Origin: Hymenolepis diminuta
Taxonomy: Eukaryota > Platyhelminthes > Cestoda > Cyclophyllidea > Hymenolepididae
Assembly (NCBI GenBank): GCA_900708905.1
Contig: CAADRB010000027.1
Coordinates: 684,220 to 748,219, forward strand
Direction of reading: 5' to 3'
Length of the DNA stretch: 64,000 nucleotides
The position numbers were made by a program, and so were the translations under genes. The notes below the pieces were generated by a model that saw only the letters and a list, made by a program, of their open reading frames with translations, was not told where the DNA came from and did no database searches. The first letter of the stretch is position 1. Each line of letters begins with the position of its first letter. This document shows positions 36,801 through 47,052 of the stretch, in pieces.

Positions 36801-39800
36801 TTCTCGAAAAGATTAAATATCCTCCGTGTTCTCAAATGAATTAAGAAGTACGTGGTTCAAAAAGTGATTAAAGTGTAAACCCTTGTTCATTAAAAAGGTT
36901 AACAAACATAATTTCCGATTATTAATTAGTCAGCGTCCAAGATACTCTTTAATCGAATATAGAGTATCAAAATATCAGAAAATGATCTCCAGGACAAAAC
37001 GCCCAAAATTACTACTAGGCTTCAGGAATATCTTTACTTTGTAAGACTAATACTTTCGAATTTCATTCTCCAACAGCTCCTGTTCGAATAAACGAGCTCT
37101 TGTTCAACTCATATCTTTAACTTGGACGTTATTAATACTAAGCACAGGAATAAAAACCATTAAAAAATTTTTAATTGCGATAAGTAATTGAAATCATTTT
37201 TTAGAAAATCCAATAAGTGATAGCTAAAGGAGAGAATAAAAAATATGCTGATAGTAACATTTGCTTATGAATTCTTATTAAAGCCATTTGCTATTTGGGT
37301 AATTTATGTTCAAAATTCAAATTTCATGAATCGTCCTCCGGATTTCAACAACTGTTTGTCTACATTAATTAATTCTTACTGACCGCTTTTTTGATCATGT
37401 GTTGATCTTGTAACTTCAATTCACTTCTATTTCTCCTTTCAGTTGAGAATTTGACATTATCTTACACAGTATGCAGCAAACAAAGCAAAGATAAAATTTT
37501 AGCTGTCATACCTTTGACTTAAACATCGATGCATCAAGGTCGCATGACTAACCACCAACTAAATCCGAATGTCATGGACATGATCACATTCCGGTACTTA
37601 GGAGTCAATTTAAAAACTAAAAAAATTAGAACACTACTAAGAGAATTACACTTGAACTTGACGAGTTGAATGCCTCCCTAATTCTAACGAAGTAAGACTT
37701 CTAATGGTCTGATTGCATTGGACGCTTCTTCTAGACTGCTTTTCCATATTTACCGTTTTGGACTCTCTTTGCTCCTCGACTTGTAAACTTATACACCTCA
37801 CTGTCATGGGAAATTAAAAATAAGGCAGAATAATGATGATGGAATGAAATAAATAAAAGCGAGAGATTATATTAAAACACAATTTTAAAATATGCATACA
37901 TTATGATCACAATTTTGTCCTTATCCATTACTGTAAGTAGGAATGCAATTTACTAACTCATGGATAATTACTTGAGAGTTAAAGAGAGCGACAGTTATCT
38001 GAATGCCAAAGCCAATTCCAGCCAACTTTCAAAACCATCAAACTTTGAAACAATTAAGTCAACTAATATATGAAATTTGAATCAAAAAGACCCGGAAAAG
38101 AATGTTATGAAGAGTTTGTGAGACCACGCGCAATTCGCTTGTTTGTATTTTGGAAGAAAATAATAACAAAACTCTAATGACCAATGAATGTGGATGGACT
38201 TCCTTTTCTCAGTGAAAATATTGCCTTTGAATTAATAGGATACACATTATAGTAGTATGCTCACAACTAAAGAAAAAATGTGGTCTTTGATATTTTTTAT
38301 GGAGTAGTCTTATAGGATCACGTTTTTGAAATCTTTCAACATGCCGAATACAAACGAGATAATTGGAGATTTGCATAATCGAATAAATTCAAATACATAT
38401 GAAGCAAATGACAATTAAAAAAACCGGTTTAAACGATTATTGAAGTTAGTATTAGCACTTTGAGTTCATCGTCGGTGCTACACTTATTTGCCTGATCGTG
38501 ACTGTAAGAGGAACAAGTGAATCAGGGGAGGAGGGACAACCACTCAAATAAATCAAGTGGTCAACAAGCTGTGAACATCACAAAATGCTTGAAAAAACCT
38601 GGAATCATAACAAGAACATGACAGTTCGGAACATTAAGATGTAACTAAGTGAATTATGTCCTTATGAGAAAACAATTCCAGAATTCAATCAAAGTGCGAA
38701 TCTTGATAGTCAGACCTCAGGAAATACTCTTTCTCACCTCCCGACTGTTGAGCATTTAGAAGCTATTTAGTGACTCTTATTTGTAAAAGTATTATTAACA
38801 ATTTCAGAAATAATAATTAACATTGAGGCAGATTATTTCAATTCAAAAACTGTGACAGAAAATTGATTTTGAATAAATTATGAAGATTTTTGCATTTTTA
38901 TGCTCTAATTTAGTAAGTAAAGTACAAATGAAAAAAATTTAACCTCTTTACTAGTACCTACTTCATATTATAGCGGAAATCTATTTCCTTACTTAAATAT
39001 TACTGCATTTACTGCGATTTTAATAGCGGAATCTGGTTGAATTGGATGGCAGAATGTGTAGTTTGCAGAGGTACTTGAGTACAGGATGTGCCAACGAGTT
39101 TTCATGGGGATGATTAAAATCAGAAGTGGATTTGACTAACCATCCTCCCTAATTTGACCTCTAAAATCATATATTAAAAGAAAATCTGGAAAAGACTATA
39201 AAAAATAATCGCTCTTTTCTAGTTCTAATGTACAAAATGTGTAAGTTGTACATTTTTCTGTCCAATCCGTATCCATGATATGACCTTTAAATAAATGGAC
39301 TCATTTTAGAAACGTATTCATCAGTTGAGATTGTGGGAACTAAACCTGATGACTATTAGCTAAGAGCAAATAACCAGAGTACTAGTGACCTCGAAGACTG
39401 GGTCATGACTAGAGCGGAATTGAGTGTAAGAGAAAAAAAATGGCAAACACTAATAAAAAACGGGACGAAGGATGGAGTAGACGAGTATGGGGAGAGAATC
39501 GACAGTCTAGACCACCACCACCGACCTTGTAACTGGACGAGTTGGTGGATTTTACAGGCGAAATCTGAATAGGCGAGTATAAATCACTAATCAAATTTCC
39601 CAATTGTTTTGATTAAAAACATTTCAGACAAACACAGAAACATAAGTGTGATTTGTTAGCAGAATGAATTCAATCAATGAAATTCAAAAAAATTTTTGAA
39701 GAATCCTTCAGCATGGCTAAATGAGATATTTAACATTGACAAACAATTATATGACAAATTTAGGAGCATTGCAAAATTAAAATATTTAACAATCTCATCT

Positions 39801-42800
39801 CTGGCATGGTGTCGAATATCACGTAAGATCAACCATTGGGAGGATAAATGAGTCGAAGTGCCAAAATCTCTCCTTCTTAATTAAAAAAAAGCCAATTAAT
39901 AAGCACTGAACTTCGTCGAAAAGCATCTTCTGCAATCAAGAGGGCGAATTATAACATTTTAACAGTAAGATAACAATTTAATTAATAATTGAATCCAAAA
40001 TCAAATGAAGGGAGAGCCGTTGATAACTTGACGTTGCTCTCAGCCTCCTCGTTGATCCCCTCCCCTTTAGCAATTATGAATATTTCTTTTAATCGATTTT
40101 TATTCCCTCCCACACTTATACATTGTAATTTTTTATTACTGTGGAAAATAGTGATGGCAAATTACAGGATTTCTTTCAGTCGGGAAACATCTTCCCTAAA
40201 CCTGTTATTAAATTAGGGAATTTGGTTAGTATTTCATTCAAAAATATAAATTAATGAAAACTAAGAAGATTTACGCAGTGAAGATTTTGCCATTATGCAA
40301 ACGTAAAGTTAAATCATTGAGAAGTAATCTTAAAAAGAATGTCCTGAAGGGATTTCCATATCTTTTCTTCGTATGAAAATCTGTAATATTCAGTAGTAGA
40401 TTCATTTAAGCGTTGGTAGCAAGTCGTGTTTTCTACTCTAATTTGTGCGCTTAATCGACTTCGGCGGTGATTTACTATTCCATTTTGAATTTACTTCCAG
40501 TAAGATTTTCTCACAAATTTCAGCCTCACGTATCTTTCCGAAATATTTATCGACTTGAGCAACATTAATTGGTCTTTCCATTCCTCCAATATCGAGTGCT
40601 AATTGCAATTTTGCCTGTTTTTCCTTGCTTTTAAATAACACGAGTTGATAGATTGGTGATACTTTAGTTAAACGTAATTTCATATTCCCCACTCATAAGA
40701 TTTTCTCGTAGATATATGCCCCTTCCAGTTACGAAATCCTCGAAAGCATTTTTTTCTTCAGGTTTGCTCGAAATTCTTTTGATGGTTCAGGGGGACTTAT
40801 TGGGTGATTGATACATCTTTGGTCTGCTTCTTCTTCATATTAATCATTTGATCGGAGGTTTTCTGTCAAGTCTTGAATGAGCAGCTGTCAAGGAGTTCAC
40901 GTGAAGAGCTTTCATCTTCTCCGCAATTGCTCCCTCCCCTTTCTCGTTCGACCTGTCCTTTTCCTCTCTCTTAGTTCGGGGCTCCCGATTCGCATGTCTG
41001 GAATGCAGCATTGCATTCAATGTTGATTTTTGCAGGAAGATCTCCATTCTCTGTCTTCTTGATAATCTTTACATGCAGAGTCAGAGAATCTGCAAATGAT
41101 TTGGTTTTCTTGTTCATAAATGTAGGCAACCATTCTTGGGGCGTCATAAAATTTCCCTGCAGTTTATTCGGCAATAATTTGTGACGCTCATACTGTTTCC
41201 TCAGAAAAAGTTCATGCTTCCTCAAGATAAGTTCAAATTCATCAATATTTATGGAGAATTTTTATATATTCAAATTTCGAGTGTTTTTTAAACTTGTCAG
41301 CGCCAACTTTTACGATCTAAAAGCCGAAACCCCAGCCATACAAGAAGGAAAAGCATGATTTCTCATTTCTATAACAAAAACTGACCACGGAATACCCTGT
41401 ACTATGTACAATATAACGTAATTAATTTTAGTTCATATAAAGGGTTTATTTTCATTTATAATGCAAAGAAAATATAAAATATTTCTCCTCGCATCTCTTG
41501 GATTCAGGAAAAGCGTTTTAACATATCCGGTGAACCGTCTTCAGCTCTGGGCAATAAATTTGGCAGAATATGATTTCAAAAACAAATATCGGTAGGCTAC
41601 TGAGTTCGGACAAGCTGACGGATTATCACAGTTAATCGCGAATAAAAAAAAGATCTATGGAAGAAACCGTTATCGGCAGTAAATCTCCAGAAAAGGATGT
41701 ATATTGTATTCTGGCCGACTCTATACGGGGTATTTTTGTCACGTCTGCGGATATAAAACACGCTTCAGCGGAAGACTCTGTCATCAGAAAAGCCATGAAA
41801 TTTATGAAAAAGAAATGGCCATCCCCATTCTTAAAAGGGGACTTAATGGATCAATACCACCATCGTAAGGTATTATATCTTGCCTACTCCTGCTTGATAA
41901 TTAATAAGAGAAGTTTCATACTGGCTGCCAAAAAGCAATGACCTTCAATGTCAATGAGTATCAAATTTCAGAATGCTGCTAATAGCCCTCCACAAGGAAA
42001 GCTAATGCCTTAGTCCCCAGTGAGGGACACCTTGGAGTAGAGTGTGTGTCAGTTTGCTGGTAGATTTAATGGTGTTGCCTACTTGGTGCAAGTGGACTCG
42101 CACTCAAAGTGGTCAGTAGTAATGTCGATGACGTTAACAAATACTATAGCGACTATTAGCGTCCTTGAGCGCATCTTCAAAATGTATGGTTTCCCAGAAA
42201 CTTTGGTATCAAAGAATGGAAAACAGTTCTAAACGTCGCAGTTCAAAGAATAATGCAGATAAAGAACTATTGATCACATCGATACACCCCCATATCACCT
42301 CTCATCAAACCGTCAGGTGATTTTTCGGCACTTTCAAGGGGGCCCTGTTGAAGCTAAAAGGGGAGGGAGTGGGAGAGGGCGTTATTCGGAAGTTCTTACT
42401 TATCTACGAGACGACTCCTGATCCGATGCTGGGTAGTAAATTGCCTGCAGAACTACTAACGAAGTAAACAGCTCGAACCACCAACTACGCTATGATACCG
42501 AAGAATAAGGCAAACGAACCAGCAAAAATCATAAAATGTTTATGTCCACTATCGGGTGATCTCGTGTTTGGTTGTGATTTCCAAATCGGCTACTTCCGGG
42601 CGGATGGCATTGTGGCCAAAAGAAAAGAAATGTCATCTATGAAATTCGGCAAAATGAGGCTATTTGAATCTGGCGTAGAAAGCAATTGAGGCCACGTATT
42701 ACAAAAACTAGACCAACGCCAGTGTTAAACTCATGTTACCTCCTACTGGGTACCTTCGGGTTTACGGCAAGTAAATACGATAAGGCCCGAGAATGAACTC

Positions 42801-45800
42801 CAGAGCAACAGATTTGCTACTCAAATGGAACTTGCCGAAAGCCAAAAACACTCCAAATGAATTTAGAGTTGAAGTTTTACAAAAAAGGAGCAGCTTAAAA
42901 AGTGGGAAGTGACAGGGAGAAACTTAAAGAATGCAATTTAGTAAATATTCTTTCCTCAACGATGTCAACATTTTATTTAATGTTTCCTCTCCCTCTAAAT
43001 TGAAAATAACCCCCATTCGGTGTTGATACTGAATTCTTTGAATTCCAATTCCCCCACTTCTACAAATGTTATATTGACAATTATGAGGATATTTGATTCG
43101 ACCTTCTGACAAATTGACAAAATTAATTAAAGAAGTTTGCTGGAATTTAAAAAAGCAGACTTTCACCCTTTTCGATAAATAAATCCCATTTTCTAAATAC
43201 ATCAATGATAATTTTTTAAATTAAACTTACATTATTAAAATAGTTAATAACGCACTCTCTTTCTAGATTATTTATTAATCAGAATATAAATTTATTTAAA
43301 TTATATCATTATTTTATAAATATAGAGCTGAATATAATTGCATTTATCTTCAATCATCAAATGGACAGAAGAGGATTTTAACGCAATTTAAATATTCAAA
43401 GAAATGAGATTTAGAATGAAATTGATTAAACCATTAAATTAATAAAAAATATATGTGAAGTATAATAGTTATCTTATTGAATATTTTAATTTTCTATAAT
43501 TAAATGCGTCTTCCACCAGATTGTCTGAATTCTTCCAACTCATGCTTACATTTATTATTCATACAAGTTTCTGACTTTTCTTCGTATTGTGAATATTTTG
43601 TTTCACAAGCAAAGAAGGGCAAATGCGTTTATTTGGAATAATAATTTCATTAATTTTATTTATAGCGCCATTTTCAGACAATGAAGGAAGTTAATTGAAT
43701 TCTGCTATTGTTTGATTATTCCCGTTAAAATTAAAAGATTGCGTAGCAATAGAGAGGTTCACATTAGTATAGTTATCCACAATTTGTAATTAATATCACA
43801 AAGATATAAGTCGTCGACATTTGATTTGAAAAATATGATGGCTAAAACAACCACTCTCCTAGAACAAGTATAAGAACCTGCAGGAAAATTAATCTTTCAC
43901 ACACTGACCTCTCGTCTGCAAATTGGGTCATGAACATTCCAACCTGATTAATTTCATCTGGATTAACAATTTTATTTTATTACTTCTGAAATAACGCTAA
44001 TTGTTCATAAATGTAGTCTAGGCTGCATCTATGAGAACGCTAGATATTCACTGAACTTGAATAATGGCTATAATTGCAATGGGAAATTTCTTAGTGAGAA
44101 AATCTATTGCTTTGAATCACCAGGAGAAGGTCAGCCCCCCCTGATTAACCAATAATCACTGCAGTAAAGAAGATAACATGGCTAATAATCGATAACCCAG
44201 GTGTACACTTCCCTAAATATATCATAACACAAAACACACCTTTTTACCTATTTGATTAAAGAATCATCTCTACCATCTTGCAGAAACATCACACCGAGTT
44301 CGTTGCAGCTAAGATGAGAGAGAGAGAGTGAGTCTGACTGTAGATGAATTCGCTCAAATGTTAGCATAATGTGATAAGATTATGGTGGAATAATGACTAG
44401 AGAGGGGAATAAATGTTTTCGACATAATTATAAGTTCAAACTTATTTAGCCACTGGCTAATGCGTAGTTCGATTTTGTGATGTAGGGAAGTGGTGGCAAT
44501 TAAATTTTGCTTTCTTTACTAAAATAACCATATTTGCAAGATTTCATGATCATCATTTCCGTTTTTTGATAGTTTAGGAGTCAAATCTATTTTATAAATA
44601 AAATCAGAAGCACGGAAACAAAGAATGCTCTTTGGAACCAATGTGAATCACTCCAAGAGTTATAAAACCGATAGTATATTCCTTTAATTCAAATATTAAA
44701 TGACAGAATAAAGCTGGGATCATTGACAGAGTTCATTTGTCTGGATACAGATTCACTTACTAACATTTATTAAATACGAATGTTTAGATTTACTCGTTAG
44801 ATTACAAGATCATCCCTTATTTCGACTGAGCCATTTTCAGACTTTTTATTGGTAGTCGAAGGCTGTAGACTTCCCAGCAAGAAGTGTTTGTTCCTTAGGC
44901 AATATTTTGCCTTCATTGCTGTTAACCACAGATTGCTATCTTATAATAATAGGTTCTTTCAGAAAATTCTATCTCTGTTTTATTAACCCTTTGGATAATG
45001 TCCTGAAAACTACTCCCCAAATAAAATAAGCAATTATTTAAAGCAATCGCTGGGCATTTAAACATATAAGTGTGTTTATTTCAGCTTCAATATGGTGAAC
45101 GAGGAAAAGACGATCAAGAATTTCCATATAAAACTCAGAACCGCTTGCTATAAAAGGGAGTATCGAACGATCTAAAAAACTACAGGCGAAATAGGATTTT
45201 CTAATGAGACCTCATTTATGTGTGTTCTTCTCATACCATTTTACAGACAGAAGTAACTTGGCAATATATAAATAGGAGTTCAAAAAGGAGTCATTTTTCA
45301 TTCAATCCTCATGTTAATATGATGCATTACTTTATATCCGTAACAAAAATAAACTAGACTTTTAAATAAATACTGATTGAATACAAGATCAATTGTTCAA
45401 TGATTCAATTATTTTCGCCGCAAATACGTGTTAACAGAAAAACAAAACTGCTCTAAAGTTTGTGCCTACAAAATCACATTTGTTTTCTCTGATAATTGCA
45501 GACTAAGCACTTCCGGCGCAAGTCATAGCAAAATATGCATTTTGAAAACTTCTCTCACTACGCCGTACAGTGAGTTTTTCAGAAATTTATTTACAAAATA
45601 CTAGACTTTCAATATAATTTTCATAAAATACTCTAAAAAAATGAAATATGAAATGGTGACTAATTGAAAAAATTCATTTTTAAACCGCTTTATTTGTGGT
45701 GTCAATTTAGGACTTTTGTAAAACTGAGCCGCCATTCAGCCGCTATTGTTCTAATCAGATAAATAAACTCGCTTTATTGGCTCATTCTAAAGCTGAGTTA

Positions 45801-47052
45801 AAGGAGCCGGTGAAAGGCCTCACAAATCTTTAATCACTACTGCTTTTTAAATTGAGCTCTTTCTTTTGCCATCCGAGGGAAAAGATATATTATGTCAAAG
45901 AAACTTACCGATGGGCACAAAGATAGACCGGGAGAGAAAGGGAAAGGAGAGAAGGAAAATGGTTTTCTGCACGTCCGCATTATATTTCTGTTGGTAAAAA
46001 GTTTGCATGCACACAGACGAAATTTGAAATGTCCAATCATCTGCGGCATAGGTTAGAAAGATAGCCATGATTGGCTTTGAGGTGAAAATTGCTACCCAGG
46101 GAATCTGAACACTATTTGGATCAAAGAGCAGTTGTTGAGATGTATTCGCCTTCAAATAAATCTTTTCTGCTTTTGAGAGATTTCGATCTTTTTGGGGTTT
46201 TTCATCAACCATTCTCCACCAAAATATGCACCAAATTAAACCCAGATTAGCGTAGATATAGAACACTACGCCCCAACCCCATTTCTGCTCAATTTCAGCG
46301 CATACAGGAAGTCCTATTAGTGGGCCTAGAGAGACCCCTATCACAGCCAAGGAAATAAGTGTTGACCTCTCGCTAGCTGGACTCCAATAACGAAGTATTC
46401 CAAAAACAGCTGGTATCAGACATCCTTCAGCCATTCCCTGAAGCAGTCGTAAGATTATAATTAATGCCAATTTGGCATCAATATTTGATCCAATAGTTTC
46501 AGCTAAAGGTAGAAAGAGATTAAGTCCGCAGGTCATAGCAACAGAACATCCTAGGAGGAGGGACGAATCATGACGAACAGTTAAATAGCCACCAATAGGA
46601 CTGGCAATGAGATAAGCAAAAAAGACGGCATTCTCTACAAGATCTTCAGTGATAGTAGCCGTCCAAGGCAATTGCCGGTGGTGAGAAGGCTTGAAAAAGA
46701 GGTGATAATCTGCCGCAGCTGGTCCAGCTATTTCTGAAACTATTATATGGCTTCGCAATTGAGAATTACTGTCCAAATCAAATGTTGGAACGTCTGCGTG
46801 TCTTCCTGCATGAGTGTCATTCAACTTTGTTATAATACTTAACATTTCAGCTCGCATCCCGATAACGATAGTGAGACAGGCCATACAAAGTACGGAGATG
46901 AGATAACGCTTTTTACCGGGTCCACAACATGCAAAACCACGGCTTGATGATTGTCTGAGTTGTGTCACTACCGCTCTGGGTGGATTTGCATCTTCAAGAT
47001 CCATTTGTTCGCCGCCATGCTCCACGTCAAATACGTCATCTTGGCTATTCAT
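15490..47052 (-). CDS. SLC17-family transporter (VGLUT/sialin-like), four exons
   Basis: Major facilitator organic-anion transporter of the SLC17 family (vesicular glutamate transporters, sialin). Minus-strand exons: 47052-45909, 32666-32502, 21690-21583 and 15800-15490. They total 1728 bp, 575 aa plus stop, the length of animal VGLUTs. Introns are 13242, 10811 and 5782 bp, all GT-AG and all phase 1. Domains: acidic cytosolic N terminus (1-40); first helix 50-67 with GMR; sequon NDT at 78; second-helix region 138-157; LRLLQGMAEG (201-210); SPASERS (224-230); FFxxKP-like block at 323-327; VPIGGFLADI; AVSVIELAPKFAGLIMGFAN; SQEQEWAKG; then a Gln/Arg/Ser-rich tail. R67, R202 and E209 match conserved charges, but three substrate-site residues differ (see findings), so the substrate is uncertain. 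AATAAA lies 70 bases past the stop. VGLUT-like, sialin-like or a lineage-specific SLC17 are all possible. Confidence 0.9.
17556..17640 (+). repeat. Dispersed repeat family 3, copy 1
   Basis: Shares GTCGTGTTTGTAACCAGTGC, AATCTAAGA and GTATCCTACAGAGAAGAGC with 18212-18379 and with the reverse complement of 61632-61793. The next copy is in direct orientation about 740 bp away. Confidence 0.55.
18212..18379 (+). repeat. Dispersed repeat family 3, copy 2
   Basis: Fuller copy. It begins AATATAAATCGACTTATCGA, continues through TCGTTTTGTACACTGGTGTT and GTCGTATTTG, and ends TACAGAGGAGAGCAGATTAT. The same order is seen on the minus strand at 61793-61632. Confidence 0.6.
19085..19325 (+). repeat. Dispersed repeat family 1, diverged copy D
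   Basis: Pyrimidine-rich segment with CTCTCCTTCTCCTTCAATT, CTAATTATCTA, CTCTTGCTCTTCT and TTTTGAAAAAGGCTGTT, in the order seen in copies A and B. The terminal hairpin is not preserved. Confidence 0.35.
21583..21690 (-). CDS. SLC17-like transporter exon 3
   Basis: 108 bp, phase 1 to 1, opening GA GTC after TTAATTCAG and closing ACC G before GTAAGC. It encodes GVSGLAVAGYAVSVIELAP, then FAGLIMGFANSISTLTG, the counterpart of the family's SGFxxxxxxLDIAPRYAS...MGISNGVGTLSG block. Confidence 0.93.
25117..25145. repeat. AT microsatellite with ACAT/ATGT palindrome
   Basis: ATACATATATATATGTATAT-type self-complementary run. Confidence 0.7.
25316..25765 (+). other. Long open frame without early ATG inside an intron
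   Basis: Open from just after a CACTTTAG (acceptor-like) to a TAG stop, about 149 codons in DNA of roughly one-third GC. The first codons are GTA AAT TTG, and no ATG occurs until past the middle. It reads as hydrophobic segments around KLSGIFLSLEIGITELFVIL and GWLMPIIFIFLNILIYLANL. I recognise no family. It is on the strand opposite the host gene. It could be a chance frame; a frame this long is mildly surprising at this base composition. Confidence 0.2.
29075..29440 (+). repeat. Dispersed repeat family 2, copy 2
   Basis: Second copy of the repeat at 1915-2265, same strand and order (TATGAAGATG, GAAGTTCATTTCT, CAGCTCAAAGTTGC, AAAGAATGG, GGTTGCATCACTCCCATCTT). Diverged by substitutions and small indels. 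Confidence 0.5.
32502..32666 (-). CDS. SLC17-like transporter exon 2
   Basis: 165 bp, phase 1 to 1, opening GT GGC after TTGACAG and closing CTA G before GTAATT. It encodes GGFLADIIKL, then TTIRKIFSGIGFGLKGI, aligning with the family's GGxxAD...VRKxxNCGGFG block. Confidence 0.92.
40438..41225 (-). pseudogene. Decayed coding-like repeat, family unknown
   Basis: On the minus strand two open segments, 41225-40971 and 40692-40438, read as hydrophilic protein: LFLRKQYERHKLLPNKLQG, then KKTENGDLPAKIN, and further on SKEKQAKLQLALDIGG and QVDKYFGKIREAEICEKILL. Between them are stops and frame changes. The part at about 40790-41075 recurs inverted at 49633-49912 at roughly 95% identity by eye. Relative to that copy, this one has a CAA to TAA stop and a one-base insertion. 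It sits next to the gypsy remnant. I cannot name the protein. A gag-like region or a processed pseudogene of a cellular gene are both possible. Confidence 0.4.
40790..41075 (-). repeat. Inverted repeat around SLC17 exon 1, intronic arm
   Basis: Minus-strand copy of 49633-49912, with about ten differences over 215 aligned bases by eye. The two arms lie about 8.6 kb apart and flank exon 1 and the gene start in opposite orientation. Confidence 0.7.
41390..42730 (+). mobile_element. Ty3/gypsy retrotransposon pol remnant (RNase H end to integrase)
   Basis: Antisense insertion in intron 1 of the SLC17-like gene. Read across stops and frameshifts, the order matches gypsy pol. First comes the RNase H tail, NRLQLWAINLAEYDFKNKYR and EFGQADGLSQLI (41525-41640). 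Next is the linker to integrase, ILADSIRGIFVTSADIKHAS (41708-41775). Then the integrase core, FAGRFNGVAYLVQVDSHSKW and VLERIFKMYGFPETLVSKNG (42050-42235), followed by PPYHLSSN and, at the end, NVIYEI and QLRPR (about 42625-42705). The conserved NG(T)QF site reads NGKQF. No gag, protease, reverse transcriptase core or LTRs are seen. It is a 5'-truncated dead copy. Confidence 0.8.
42731..45908. other. AT-rich intron stretch, nothing recognised
   Basis: Part of intron 1 of the SLC17-like gene. A 93-codon minus frame (43205-42924) has no family resemblance. GA-rich run (GAGAGAGAGAGTGAG) near 44318-44332. Confidence 0.5.
45909..47052 (-). CDS. SLC17-like transporter exon 1
   Basis: 1144 bp encoding residues 1-381 plus one base, about two thirds of the protein, from the ATG at 47052 to ATC G before GTAAGT. 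The start was chosen as the first ATG of the long frame. The acidic N terminus (DVFDVEHGGEQMDLED) ahead of the first helix is typical of cytosolic MFS N termini. Confidence 0.93.

Larger units (their letters stand above)
32667..45908 (-). other. SLC17-like intron 1 (13242 bp)
   Basis: Mostly AT-rich DNA with no recognisable gene. It contains a short direct repeat pair around CGTCCTCCGGATT (36140-36240 and 37300-37410), a decayed coding-like repeat (40438-41225, minus) and a Ty3/gypsy pol remnant (41390-42730, plus). Confidence 0.65.
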
